Part shown: positions 25,267 to 34,194 of the stretch, in pieces | Position numbering within the stretch: position 1 is the stretch's first letter | Layout: every line of letters begins with the position of its first letter | NCBI GenBank assembly: GCA_016713875.1 | Contig: JADJOI010000003.1 | Location: forward strand, 1,426,001 to 1,490,000 | Length of the DNA: 64,000 nt | Source: Flavobacteriales bacterium | GTDB taxonomy: Bacteria > Bacteroidota > Bacteroidia > Flavobacteriales_F > PHOS-HE28 | Direction of reading: 5' to 3' | The notes under the pieces: generated by a model | Told to the model about the DNA's origin: nothing | Databases searched by the model: none | Seen by the model: the letters and a program-made list of their open reading frames with translations, nothing else | Translations under genes and position numbers: made by a program

Positions 25267-26730
25267 TCAGGGAAGGATGCAGAGCCGGGTGGACGTGCGG
25301 CCACCATCGTCCAGGTCCAGTTGTAGCAGGTAGGTGCCGGGGGCGAGCAGGGGCAGCGCGAGGGGTTCATCCGCTCCCACAGCAGGCCAGAGGGCGACCG
25401 TCCGTCCCTGCTGATCGAGCAGGGCGCCGGTCCACTGGCCGATGGTGCGTCCGGACATGCGGACGGTGATGGCATCACCAGGCCGGGCGGGATTGGGATG
25501 CAGGCATAGGCCGGAGGAGAGGGGCTGCGGGTCGCTGATGGGAAGGGGGTCGAGCGTCTCGGTGAATCCGCCGCTCAGTGGAGCTCCGAAGTGCTTCACG
25601 GCCAACACCGCCTGCGGCCCAGGGCCAGCGCTGTTCGTTCGGCCTACCAGCATATAACCACCATCGATGGCAGCCACAACGTCGAATGCCTCATCCTGCT
25701 CCAACCCGCCGAAGGTCGGGCCCTCGATGTATGCCCCTGTGGCGGTCGTATGCCACATGTACATGTCCTTCCCACCGGCCCCGAAAGCGTCCGTGGACCC
25801 GGCAAGGCATAGGTCACCGTTCTGAAGTTCGATCACCCCATGTCCTTCCCAGCTGCCTTGACCAAAGGTGACCTCATTCCACAGGAAATCCCCTGCACCA
25901 TTGAACTTGACCAGAAGCATGGTCCGATAGGGCACGACCCCTTCCGTGATCCCGCCCACGACGTATCCGCCATCGGTGGTGGCCGTCAAGGACCGGCCTT
26001 CATCCCAAGCCAATCCGCCCCAGGCTGTTTGCCAAAGAAGCGTTCCATCTGAAGCATACCGCAGCAGGACGACATCCTGACCACCGCCCAAGGCGGTGTT
26101 GACGACCACGGTGCAGCCTCCATCCGCTGTTCCCACCACAGCGGTGGCTTCCTCGCTTCCCGCAGCTCCGAACGTCCGTGTCCAGAGGGTATCACCTGCC
26201 TCATCGATTCGAAGGATCCACGCCTCTCCAGACCCGTCGCCCGAGCTGAACGTTTGACCCACCACGAACCACCCACCGGGCACAGTGGCGGCAGCATGGA
26301 ACAAGTCCCACTCCTCTTGGCCATAGGTCCTTTCCCACAGCGGGGCTCCAGCAGGGTCCGTGCGCACCAGGAAACCGTCGTATCCGAATGCGGCGCCGGC
26401 ATAACGGGTCCCGACGACAAGGAGGCCTTCATCATCCGTTCGTGCCAGGTCCGCACCCTGTTCGGCACCAACACCTCCGTAGGTGGTGGACCAGATCAAG
26501 GACCCAGCGCTGTCCACGCGGACGAGATAGATGTCACCACCGCCATTGCCGAAGCTGCCGGTACTGCCGAGCATGACGTACCCTCTGTCCAAGGTGGCCT
26601 CAACGGCCACGGCCTCATCCGCCCCGAAACCACCGTAAGTGCGTTGCCAGGTGAGCTGACCGGCCACCATGGACGGAACGATCAATGGAGCAAGGGACAG
26701 AAGGGGGCGACCACAGGCAATGGTGCTCAT
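25267..26730 (-). CDS. Secreted repeat (delta-60-like propeller) protein with T9SS sorting domain
   Basis: A 487-residue protein. The signal peptide ends near SMVAGQ. Seven or so repeats follow, each with a WxxTYGG strand and a DGGYVVVG-type turn (TWQRTYGGFGADEAVAV, TTDGGYVVGG, AIDGGYMLVG), as in delta-60/SBBP beta-propellers of Bacteroidota. The C-terminal 80 residues (LCLHPNPARPGDAITV, then LPLLAPGTYLLQLDLD) form a T9SS type A sorting domain. It is a surface or released protein without an enzyme motif. Its repeat style recalls the second half of the giant protein at 14.5-19 kb. Confidence 0.85.
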   Translation of the reverse strand: MSTIACGRPLLSLAPLIVPSMVAGQLTWQRTYGGFGADEAVAVEATLDRGYVMLGSTGSFGNGGGDIYLVRVDSAGSLIWSTTYGGVGAEQGADLARTDDEGLLVVGTRYAGAAFGYDGFLVRTDPAGAPLWERTYGQEEWDLFHAAATVPGGWFVVGQTFSSGDGSGEAWILRIDEAGDTLWTRTFGAAGSEEATAVVGTADGGCTVVVNTALGGGQDVVLLRYASDGTLLWQTAWGGLAWDEGRSLTATTDGGYVVGGITEGVVPYRTMLLVKFNGAGDFLWNEVTFGQGSWEGHGVIELQNGDLCLAGSTDAFGAGGKDMYMWHTTATGAYIEGPTFGGLEQDEAFDVVAAIDGGYMLVGRTNSAGPGPQAVLAVKHFGAPLSGGFTETLDPLPISDPQPLSSGLCLHPNPARPGDAITVRMSGRTIGQWTGALLDQQGRTVALWPAVGADEPLALPLLAPGTYLLQLDLDDGGRTSTRLCILP

Positions 26731-26770
26731 CTTGAATGCCCGAATATCGGCATGCCCGTGGCAATGGACC

Positions 26771-26778
26771 TACTTTTG
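26771..26778 (+). promoter_or_regulatory. Predicted -7 element, TACTTTTG
   Basis: A perfect TAnnTTTG 47 bases upstream of the metallophosphoesterase start. A -33 TTG is not evident. Confidence 0.4.
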
Positions 26779-26825
26779 ACAGCCTTTATGGTGACGACCC
26801 CACCCCTGCCTGAATCTTCTCACTG

Positions 26826-28097
26826 ATGACCTCCCGAGGACTACTGGGTTTCGTTGTGTTCATGGTCGTGCTGGTCCTGATCGACCTGTACGCCTACAAA
26901 GGCATCAATACGGCGATGAACGGCTGGACCCAGGGAGGACGGCGCGTCGTGCGGTTGATCTACTGGGCGGTGTCCATCGGCATGCTGGCCTTGATGGTCT
27001 GGGTAGCGGTGAGCATCCAGGACCTGCGCAGCACGCGGAACCACTCGTTCATGTTCTCGCTCGCCGCCCTGTTCATGCTGTTCTTCCTGCCCAAGGTGGT
27101 GATCATCCTCTTCCACGGGGTGGAGGATCTCATCGAGGGCGGTCGCTGGCTCTTCGACAAGCTCACCCCGGGCGATCCGGTCTCCGCGGGCGAGCCGATC
27201 ACACGGCTGAAGTTCCTGTCCCAAGTCGGCCTTGCGCTGTCGGCCATCCCCTTCGCCGGTGTGCTGTACGGCATCACCCACGGACGGCGGAATTTCCGCA
27301 TCGAACGCGTCCACCTGAGCGCACCGAACCTGCCTGCAGCCTTCGATGGGCTCCGCATCGTGCAGATCAGCGATCTGCATCTGGGCAGCTTTCCGAGCGG
27401 CACGGACATCGTGCGCAAAGGCGTGGACCTGATCAACAAGGAGCGCCCCGACCTGATCCTCTTCACCGGTGACATGGTGAACGACTTCGCGGACGAGGCC
27501 GAGGCCTGGGTGGATACGCTGAAGGACCTGCGTGCGCGGATCGGCAAGTTCTCCATCCTGGGCAACCACGATTATTCCGACTATGCCCGCTGGGATTCGC
27601 AGGAGGCCAAGCGCGCCAACCTTGAGCGCCTGAAGAAGCACCACGCCGCCATGGGCTTCCGCCTGATGCTTGATGAGAACACCCGGATCGAGCGCGACGA
27701 TGAGGCCATCACGCTCCTTGGTGTACAGAATTGGGGCCGACGGTTCCAGCAGTACGGCGACCTGTCGCGCACGATGCAGGGCCATGACCCCGCGACGTTC
27801 CGCATCCTGATGAGCCACGACCCCACGCATTGGGAGGAACAGGTGTTGGGAACCGGCATCGACCTCACCCTGAGCGGGCATACCCACGGGGCTCAGTTCG
27901 GCATCACCATCGCCGGGCAGACCTACAGTCCCGCTCAATGGGTGTACAAGCGGTGGGCGGGCCTGTACACCGAGGGTGCACAGCACCTGTACGTGAACCG
28001 GGGCTTCGGCTTCATCGGCTTTCCGGGCCGCGTGGGCATGCCACCCGAGATCACCGTGATCGAGCTGCGGCGTGAGGGTGAAGCTCCACGTGCATGA
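26826..28097 (+). CDS. Membrane-anchored metallophosphoesterase
   Basis: A 423-residue protein with about four N-terminal membrane helices (residues 5-160) and a calcineurin-like phosphoesterase domain. The metal-binding blocks are in order: QISDLHLGSF, FTGDMVNDF, ILGNHDYSDY, ILMSHDPTHW and LSGHTHGAQFG. This plan matches YaeI/YkuE-type membrane phosphodiesterases, some of which act on lipid or UDP-sugar substrates; the substrate here is unknown. The next gene overlaps by four bases. Confidence 0.9.
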   Translation: MTSRGLLGFVVFMVVLVLIDLYAYKGINTAMNGWTQGGRRVVRLIYWAVSIGMLALMVWVAVSIQDLRSTRNHSFMFSLAALFMLFFLPKVVIILFHGVEDLIEGGRWLFDKLTPGDPVSAGEPITRLKFLSQVGLALSAIPFAGVLYGITHGRRNFRIERVHLSAPNLPAAFDGLRIVQISDLHLGSFPSGTDIVRKGVDLINKERPDLILFTGDMVNDFADEAEAWVDTLKDLRARIGKFSILGNHDYSDYARWDSQEAKRANLERLKKHHAAMGFRLMLDENTRIERDDEAITLLGVQNWGRRFQQYGDLSRTMQGHDPATFRILMSHDPTHWEEQVLGTGIDLTLSGHTHGAQFGITIAGQTYSPAQWVYKRWAGLYTEGAQHLYVNRGFGFIGFPGRVGMPPEITVIELRREGEAPRA

Positions 28098-29692
28098 TGC
28101 GGCTGGTCGCCGATCTCCGCCAAGCCGTTGTCACCTGGTCGGCCCGTCAGCCTGGGCTGCATGTCGGGCGTACGGGTGGTCTGATCGTGTTGGTCGTCGT
28201 TCTGGCGCTTCAAGCCTGGACCTATGGCTATCACGAGATCCTCTTCAAACGGCCGCAGGGGTACCACGCATGGAGGCAAAGCGACTGCCTCTCCATGACG
28301 TGGCACTATATGCACGACGATCTGCCCTTTTGGGAAGGGAAGATGCACTACCTCGGACCGGACGGCTCCGGGAGGGCCTTAAGCGAACTGCCCATCCTCC
28401 CCTACATCATCGGTAAGGTGTGGAGGACCACAGGTCAACAGGAGTGGCTGTACCGGGCGTTCGTCATGTTGCTCTCCTTCTCCGGGTTGATCTGCTTGTT
28501 CCTCACGGCCTTCACCCTGCTGAAGGACGGGATCCTCGCCGCATGGGTGTCCGCGTTCCTGTTCACCTCTCCGATGGTGGCCTACTACGCGAACAACTTC
28601 CTGCCCAACGCCGCGGCGCTCGGCTTCGTCCTTATAGGCTGGCATGCAACGGCCTCGGGGATCCACAAGGCGGATCGCGCACGGCTTGTCCTCGCGATAG
28701 CGCTCTTCACCGTGGCGGGCTTGCTCAAGGCCACAGCGGCGTTGAGCCTCTTGATCCTGCTCGCGATCCTGCTCATTTCCTTCATGCCGTGGCGAAGGAT
28801 CCTCCTCGGGCCTTGGAGACCGTCCGAACGGGTCGTGCCGTTGATCGCCGGTCTGGCGGCCGTGGGCGTGATCGCCGCATGGTACACGTACGCCCGCTCG
28901 TACAACTCGGGACAGACACAAGGCATTTTCCTCATCGGGGTGCTGCCTTACTGGCGGATCCACACGGATGAGCTCGACGCCGTTCGTCAAGGCCTCGGTG
29001 ATCACCTCCGTCGCGATTACCTGCGCCCTGACCTCTATCTCGCACTGCTCACCGTTTCCGCACCGGCCTTGTTCCTTCCGAAACACATCCCACGGGCGCT
29101 TTGGACGACGTTCGCTCTGTTGTGCGCCGGTATCCTGTGCATCGGCGTCCTGTTCTTCGGCGCGCTCAGAGACCATGATTATTACAGTCTCGATCAGGTG
29201 ATCCTCTTCCCCGCCGCTCTTCTGCTCGGCTTGCTGGCTCTCGTCCGCAGCCGCTCGCGGATCATCCACGCCTGGCCTTTCCAGTTGCTCCTGCTGGCAG
29301 TGCTGGTGCATGGCACCGATTTCGCCCGACGCAGGATGAAGGACCGGTATTCCACGTGGATGAACCATGAGTACCTCACGCAGCACGAACCGCTGGGCAG
29401 GATGCATGAAGCCTTTAGAAGCATGGGGCTCGATGAAAGCGCCCGTGTGATCTCCATGCCGGACATCAGCTTCAATAGGAGCCTTTACCTGATGGAGCGC
29501 TCCGGGTGGACGGATTTCGAAGCCTTGAGCGATCACCCCCAACTCCTCCGTGAGAAGGTCCGACAAGGCGCGCGCTATTTGGTGACCACCAACGACAGTG
29601 TATTGCTCAAACCCGGTCTGGGACCATTCCTCGAAGCTCCGATCGGTGGGTTCGAGAATGTGTGCGTCTTCGCGCTCACCGGACAGGAATAA
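28094..29692 (+). CDS. GT-C fold membrane glycosyltransferase-like protein
   Basis: A 532-residue protein with about ten hydrophobic segments. The first loop reads GYHAWRQSDCLSMTWHYM, an acidic-residue loop after the first helix as in ArnT/PMT-type GT-C enzymes, which use polyprenyl-phosphate sugars on the periplasmic side. A soluble C-terminal domain of about 110 residues follows the last helix. It overlaps the metallophosphoesterase gene by four bases (ATGATG), so they are likely co-expressed. The donor and acceptor are unknown. Confidence 0.7.
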   Translation: MMRLVADLRQAVVTWSARQPGLHVGRTGGLIVLVVVLALQAWTYGYHEILFKRPQGYHAWRQSDCLSMTWHYMHDDLPFWEGKMHYLGPDGSGRALSELPILPYIIGKVWRTTGQQEWLYRAFVMLLSFSGLICLFLTAFTLLKDGILAAWVSAFLFTSPMVAYYANNFLPNAAALGFVLIGWHATASGIHKADRARLVLAIALFTVAGLLKATAALSLLILLAILLISFMPWRRILLGPWRPSERVVPLIAGLAAVGVIAAWYTYARSYNSGQTQGIFLIGVLPYWRIHTDELDAVRQGLGDHLRRDYLRPDLYLALLTVSAPALFLPKHIPRALWTTFALLCAGILCIGVLFFGALRDHDYYSLDQVILFPAALLLGLLALVRSRSRIIHAWPFQLLLLAVLVHGTDFARRRMKDRYSTWMNHEYLTQHEPLGRMHEAFRSMGLDESARVISMPDISFNRSLYLMERSGWTDFEALSDHPQLLREKVRQGARYLVTTNDSVLLKPGLGPFLEAPIGGFENVCVFALTGQE

Positions 29693-29740
29693 CGCGGCGT
29701 TCGCAACACACCTTGCCCGCTCCTCGCAAAGGTGCAAGCG

Positions 29741-30598
29741 TTACGGGAACACCCCCACCGCCTGCTGCACAGCTCGGTCCAGCTGCGCCAGGTCGAGGCC
29801 CGTGCGGATGCCACGCTCCTCGAGGTGGCGCACGAAGAGTTCCATCTGCAGGTTGCCCACCAGCTCATCCTCGGCCATGGGACAACCGCCATAGCCTTTA
29901 ATGGCCCCGTCGAAGCGCCGGCATCCGGCGTCCCAGGCAGCTTGTGTCTTGCTCCGCCAGTTGTCGGGGCTGCAATGCAGGTGCGCACCGAACTCCACCT
30001 CGGGCATCGCAGGGATGAGCGCGGCGAACATGGACGCGATGTCCTCGGGTCGAGCCACACCGACCGTATCGCTCAAGGCGATGATGCGCACACCAAGTTC
30101 CTTCACCAGTCGGTCGGTCCAGTGCAGGGCCACATCCGCGTTCCAGGGATCGCCATACGGGTTGCCGAAGGCCATGCTGATATACACCACCAGTTCCTTT
30201 CCGGCGTTGCGCGCGAGCTCTGCGATCCGAGCGATGCGGCCCCACGCGCCTTCGATGTTGGTGTTGGTGTTCCGCTGCTGAAAGGTCTCGCTGATGCTGA
30301 AGGGATAACCCAGATAGGTCACGCACTCCTGCTTCACCGCCTCCTCGGCACCACGTTCGTTGGCCACGATCACCAGCAGCTTGCTGCGCGAGCCGATGCG
30401 GTCGATGCGGGCCAGCACCTCGGGGGTGTCGGCCAGCTGCGGTATGGCCCTGGGGCTCACGAAGCTGCCGATGTCGATGCTGTCGAATCCCACCTTCAGC
30501 AGCGTGTTCAGGTAGGCCACCTTCACGTCGGTGGGAATGAAGGGGCCGATGCCCTGCATGGCATCGCGCGGACATTCGACGAGCTTCACGCCTTCCAT
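29741..30598 (-). CDS. Hydroxymethylglutaryl-CoA lyase
   Basis: A 285-residue TIM-barrel enzyme: LVECPRDAMQGIGPFIPTD at the start (substrate/metal Asp), DIGSFVSPRAIPQLADT, ALSDTVGVARPEDI, the metal-binding HLHCSP, and GYGGCPMAEDELVGNL with the conserved Cys loop near the C-terminus. The enzyme cleaves HMG-CoA to acetyl-CoA and acetoacetate, in leucine breakdown. Its start overlaps the 3' end of pyrD by 13 bases; both are read on the minus strand. Confidence 0.9.
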   Translation of the reverse strand: MEGVKLVECPRDAMQGIGPFIPTDVKVAYLNTLLKVGFDSIDIGSFVSPRAIPQLADTPEVLARIDRIGSRSKLLVIVANERGAEEAVKQECVTYLGYPFSISETFQQRNTNTNIEGAWGRIARIAELARNAGKELVVYISMAFGNPYGDPWNADVALHWTDRLVKELGVRIIALSDTVGVARPEDIASMFAALIPAMPEVEFGAHLHCSPDNWRSKTQAAWDAGCRRFDGAIKGYGGCPMAEDELVGNLQMELFVRHLEERGIRTGLDLAQLDRAVQQAVGVFP

Positions 30599-31623
30599 CG
30601 GGCGTAGGCCTGGTTGATGCGCTTGACCAGCGCGGGTCCTTCGTAGATGAGGCCGGTGTAGACTTGAACCAGGTCGGCGCCGGCCATCAGCTTCTCCATG
30701 GCCGCCTCCGCCGAATCGATGCCGCCCACGCCGATGATGACAATGGGGCGCGGCAGGCGGTCGCGCAGGTAGCGCACCACCTCGGTACTGCGCCGACGCA
30801 CCGGAGCTCCGCTCACGCCGCCCGCCCCCATGACCTCCACCTCGCCCTTCGGCGTGCGCAGGCCTTCGCGGGAAATGGTGGTGTTGGTGGCGATCACCCC
30901 GGCGATGCCGCTCTCCTTCACCACGGCGACCACGTCGTCCAACTGGGCGTCCGTGAGGTCCGGTGCGATCTTCAGCAAGATCGGTTTCCGCGGACCGCTA
31001 CCCGCCCGTTGCCCGTTGAGCGCATGCAACCGCGTGAGGATCTCGAGCAAAGGCCCCTTATCCTGCAAGGCTCGTAGGCCGGGTGTGTTCGGGCTGCTCA
31101 CGTTCACCACGAAGTAGTCCACCACGGGATACAACGCCTCGAAGCACTTCACATAGTCGTCCAGGGCCTGCTCATTGGGTGTCGCCTTGTTCTTGCCAAT
31201 GTTGCCACCGACGATGATGCCGGGCTTACGATCGCGCAGGCGTTCCACTGCGGCCTGCACGCCGCCGTTGTTGAAACCCATTCGGTTGATGAGCGCACGA
31301 TCCGCGGGCAGGCGGAACAGCCGGGGCTGCTCGTTGCCCGGCTGGGCCACCGGGGTAAGGGTGCCGACCTCGATGAAGCCGAAGCCCAGTGCGCTCAGTG
31401 CGTCCACATGCTTGGCGTCCTTGTCCATGCCGGCGGCGAGGCCCACGGGTGAAGGGAAACGAAGGCCCATGACCTCGACGGCCGCTTTTACGGGAGGTTT
31501 CGCGCCGCCCACGAGCCCAAGCGCACCGGGTACCTTGGAGGCGAACTCCAACAGGGTGAAGGTGAGGTGATGGGCCCGCTCGGGTGTGAACCGGAAGAAC
31601 AGCGGGCGGAGGAGCGCGTACAT
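30586..31623 (-). CDS. pyrD: Dihydroorotate dehydrogenase (quinone), class 2
   Basis: A 345-residue enzyme of pyrimidine synthesis that oxidises dihydroorotate with quinone at the membrane. The N-terminal amphipathic helices (YALLRPLFFRFTPERAHHL) are the class 2 membrane-binding domain. Key motifs: GLAAGMDKDAKHVDAL, RMGFNNGGV, VVNVSSPNTPGLRALQ (catalytic Ser of class 2), IATNTTISR and IIGVGGIDSAEAAMEKLMAG. The ATG at 31623 is preferred over 31656 because class 2 enzymes begin with this helix and a -7-like element (TACTTTCG, 31630-31637) lies between. Confidence 0.93.
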   Translation of the reverse strand: MYALLRPLFFRFTPERAHHLTFTLLEFASKVPGALGLVGGAKPPVKAAVEVMGLRFPSPVGLAAGMDKDAKHVDALSALGFGFIEVGTLTPVAQPGNEQPRLFRLPADRALINRMGFNNGGVQAAVERLRDRKPGIIVGGNIGKNKATPNEQALDDYVKCFEALYPVVDYFVVNVSSPNTPGLRALQDKGPLLEILTRLHALNGQRAGSGPRKPILLKIAPDLTDAQLDDVVAVVKESGIAGVIATNTTISREGLRTPKGEVEVMGAGGVSGAPVRRRSTEVVRYLRDRLPRPIVIIGVGGIDSAEAAMEKLMAGADLVQVYTGLIYEGPALVKRINQAYARWKA

Positions 31624-31682
31624 CCGAGGCGAAAGTACCGGCTGAGGTGGAAGCAAGGAAGTACCGAGTCATGGGCTGCGGA

Positions 31683-31704
31683 ACATATGTATGGCCATAC
31701 ATAC
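31683..31704. repeat. Left copy of 22-bp repeat with perfect 18-bp palindrome
   Basis: The core TATGTATGGCCATACATA (31686-31703) is self-complementary. The same 22 bases occur at 31856-31877. It lies upstream of pyrD and downstream of the TonB receptor gene. Confidence 0.85.
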
Positions 31705-31855
31705 GTCCTTGGCCACGTCAGCCGGTCGCGATGCCCGGTCTCCAAAGGAAGATCGTGGCATGGGCCTTCTGCTGGCCTGTACGGACATGACCGGGCCCTA
31801 TCCGACCGCAAAGCCAAGCCTGGAGAGCGTTCCGCCCCATTCACCCCGGTGTCGG

Positions 31856-31877
31856 ACATATGTATGGCCATACATAC
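31856..31877. repeat. Right copy of 22-bp repeat with perfect 18-bp palindrome
   Basis: Identical to 31683-31704 over 22 bases, 173 bases away. The outer flanks of the two copies are also partly complementary (GGAAC/GGGAAG and GGACG/GGACA types), so the pair can be read as long inverted repeats bounding about 200 bp of non-coding sequence. Confidence 0.85.
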
Positions 31878-31896
31878 TTCCCGGGCCCGAAGGATC

Positions 31897-34134
31897 TCAC
31901 TCCAGCGTCATCCGCACACCCAAAAACCCCCGCACACCCTGCATTGGCGCGTACATGTATGACGCATCGAAGCTGTGCCCATGCGGATTCGTTGCGGGAT
32001 CGTCCACCGTACGGTCGAACGGATCGAAGGGCCTCATCAAGGGGTCTTCGGGCACGAAGTCGAGCAGGTTCTTCACCCCGCCGTACACCTCGAAGCGCTC
32101 GTTGAAGCGGTGATTCACCTGCACATTGAGCAGCATATACCAAGGGGAGTACGCCGGACGGAAGTCATTGGGCTGCACGGGCAGCCGCATCGGGCCATAC
32201 CACTGACCGGTGAGGTCCACCGTGAAGCGGTGCGGCAGCTCCTGGCTCAGCGCGAAGGTGCCCTGCCATGCTGGAGTGAAGAACTGGTCCTCGCGCATAG
32301 TACCTTCCACGGTGTACACGTCCATCCAGGTGGCTCCGGCGTTGGCCCGGAAGTGACGGCCGATGCGGGCCTCCACATTCAGGCTGGCACCTTGGGCGAT
32401 GCCGTACCCGTGGAGGTTGCGGTACGCGATGAGGTCCGGGTCGGTGTCGTAGTCCGGCAGGATCCGGTTGCTGAACTGCGTGAGAAAGAGTGACGCGTCG
32501 AGCCCGAAGAAGCGCTTCTCCGCAGGCCATTTCCGCACGGCATTGAGCGTGGCGTTCCACGAGCGCTCAGGCCGCAGGTCCTCCTCGATCGCCACGCGAC
32601 GGGCACCGGTGAGGGCCGCGTGCTCCTCGGTGAAGAGGTTCACCACGCGGTACCCTGTGCCACCATGCACGCGCAGGGTGAAGCGGCCGTTCGGGGCGAG
32701 CTTGTACGCCGCCCGTGGCGAGTGCACCAGACCGTGGTCGCGATCATGGTCCAGCCGATAGCCGAGAAGCACCACACTGCGCGGCGATACCATCCACTCA
32801 TCCTGCACGAGGACGCCTGGCAGGGGCCTTCGCTCGGCCTGGTTCCGAGCTGTAGGCCCTTCGCCTGCGGCCGTGGCCGGCGTGTTGTCGTCGTAATACG
32901 TATCGCGATAGGCCAGACCGGCCAGCACATCGTGGCGGTGACCGAAGCGGCGGCGCCAGACCAGCTGTGCGAAGAGCACGCGCTGCACCGCATCGTAAGG
33001 CGTGGTGCCATACCAGCTGTCCTGCCGGTGACCGTTGGCCGACACCTGCAGGGTCACTTGCTCCTGGAGCGGGAGCTGATAGCGACCGATCAGCTCCCAC
33101 CGGCGAGTGGCGATCGTCTCCCCGTAGACGCTGTCCCCACCTGCGAACGGGGGCGTCCAATCCATCTGACCACCCCAGCGGTCCTCGCCCACCAACCGGA
33201 CGGCGAGACCCGCCATCCGCCCCTGGGGCCGTTGCAAGGCGAGCTTCTGGAAGAAGGAAAGCCGTTTCTGCAGGGTCATGTCCGTGAACCCGTCGCCGTT
33301 GTTGTCGCGCGGGTCGTCGTACAGGAACCCGTTGATGCCCGTGAGGCTGCGCAACTTCCCTTTCCCGAATGCAAAGCCCACATCGGCGTTGTGCTCGAGC
33401 CAGGTGGTGCTCATCAGGTCGATGCTCAGCCGGGGGGCGATCACCGGGTCCTTGGTGATCACGTTGATGATGCCTCCCAGGGCCTCGCTGCCGTAGAGTG
33501 CGCTTCCAGGGCCCTTCATCACCTCCACCCGTTCAATGAGGCTGGTTGGGATCCCGCTGAGCCCATAAACGGTGCTGAGGCCACTGACGATGGGCATGCC
33601 ATCGATGAGCACCAGGGTGTACGGTCCCTCCATGCCGTTGATGTGGATGTCGCCGGTGTTGCACACGCTGCAATTGAGCTGGGGCCGTACGCCGTTTACC
33701 ATGCCCACGGCATCCAGCAGGGACGGCCCTGGGTTCTTGCGGAAGAGCGTGGGCGAGATCACCTCCACCGGCACCGGACTGGCATCGCGCGACACCGGCG
33801 CCAGCGTGCCGGTCACCACCAACTCGTCCAGCGCGGTGGCCGATGCCTCCAACACCACGATCCCCAGATCAAGGGTGTCCGAGATGTTCACGTCAAGCAC
33901 ACGCTCCGACGCCTGATGGCCCAAGGCCTCGACGCGCAGGCGGACGGGACCGGGCGGAAGTGGCCCCACCAGAAATCGGCCATCAGCATCAGCCGCCGTT
34001 CCGACCTCCCCCGCTCGCACCGCCGCGAAAGGCAGCGCACCCTCCGGACCGGTAACCGCGCCGCGTAGCATGACCTGCGCCTGCGCGCCAAGCACGGTCA
34101 GAAGGCTCACCGGAAGGAGGAGCGACCGCGGCAT
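31897..34134 (-). CDS. TonB-dependent outer-membrane receptor
   Basis: A 745-residue receptor: signal peptide (MPRSLLLPVSLLTVLGAQA), a carboxypeptidase-regulatory-like domain (VTGPEGALPFAAVRAGEVG), TonB-box-like DELVVTG, a plug domain with LNCSVCNTGDIHINGMEGPY and YGSEALGGIINVITKDP, then a beta-barrel of about 530 residues. The NCSVCNTG Cys pair in the plug is unusual among general receptors and may bind metal (inference). It is divergent from a DtxR-family regulator gene and probably takes up a metal or metal chelate under its control. Confidence 0.9.
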   Translation of the reverse strand: MPRSLLLPVSLLTVLGAQAQVMLRGAVTGPEGALPFAAVRAGEVGTAADADGRFLVGPLPPGPVRLRVEALGHQASERVLDVNISDTLDLGIVVLEASATALDELVVTGTLAPVSRDASPVPVEVISPTLFRKNPGPSLLDAVGMVNGVRPQLNCSVCNTGDIHINGMEGPYTLVLIDGMPIVSGLSTVYGLSGIPTSLIERVEVMKGPGSALYGSEALGGIINVITKDPVIAPRLSIDLMSTTWLEHNADVGFAFGKGKLRSLTGINGFLYDDPRDNNGDGFTDMTLQKRLSFFQKLALQRPQGRMAGLAVRLVGEDRWGGQMDWTPPFAGGDSVYGETIATRRWELIGRYQLPLQEQVTLQVSANGHRQDSWYGTTPYDAVQRVLFAQLVWRRRFGHRHDVLAGLAYRDTYYDDNTPATAAGEGPTARNQAERRPLPGVLVQDEWMVSPRSVVLLGYRLDHDRDHGLVHSPRAAYKLAPNGRFTLRVHGGTGYRVVNLFTEEHAALTGARRVAIEEDLRPERSWNATLNAVRKWPAEKRFFGLDASLFLTQFSNRILPDYDTDPDLIAYRNLHGYGIAQGASLNVEARIGRHFRANAGATWMDVYTVEGTMREDQFFTPAWQGTFALSQELPHRFTVDLTGQWYGPMRLPVQPNDFRPAYSPWYMLLNVQVNHRFNERFEVYGGVKNLLDFVPEDPLMRPFDPFDRTVDDPATNPHGHSFDASYMYAPMQGVRGFLGVRMTLE

Positions 34135-34143
34135 GCTGCAAAG

Positions 34144-34175
34144 ATGAAATATTTTAGACTCGCCTAATATTTCAT
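34144..34175. promoter_or_regulatory. Predicted DtxR-family operator in divergent promoter
   Basis: The core TTAGACTCGCCTAA (34154-34167) resembles the DtxR/IdeR/MntR box TTAGGCTAGCCTAA and is embedded in longer arms ATGAAATAT / ATATTTCAT. It lies between the TonB receptor and the DtxR-type regulator, overlapping the region where -33 elements of both would sit, so metal-bound regulator could repress both directions. Confidence 0.6.
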
Positions 34176-34177
34176 TC

Positions 34178-34185
34178 TACATTTG
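34178..34185 (+). promoter_or_regulatory. Predicted -7 element of the DtxR-family gene, TACATTTG
   Basis: A perfect TAnnTTTG ten bases upstream of the ATG at 34195, directly beside the palindromic operator. On the other strand CATCTTTG (34139-34146), one mismatch, is the likely -7 element of the TonB receptor gene. Confidence 0.45.
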
Positions 34186-34194
34186 CCGCACTTC

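Noticed and set aside
31567..31962. A 131-codon plus-strand frame starting MMGPLGCEP and containing MYGHTYV
   Set aside because: Its repeated MYGHTY parts come from the palindromes at 31683 and 31856, and it overlaps the pyrD start region; no protein-like signal.
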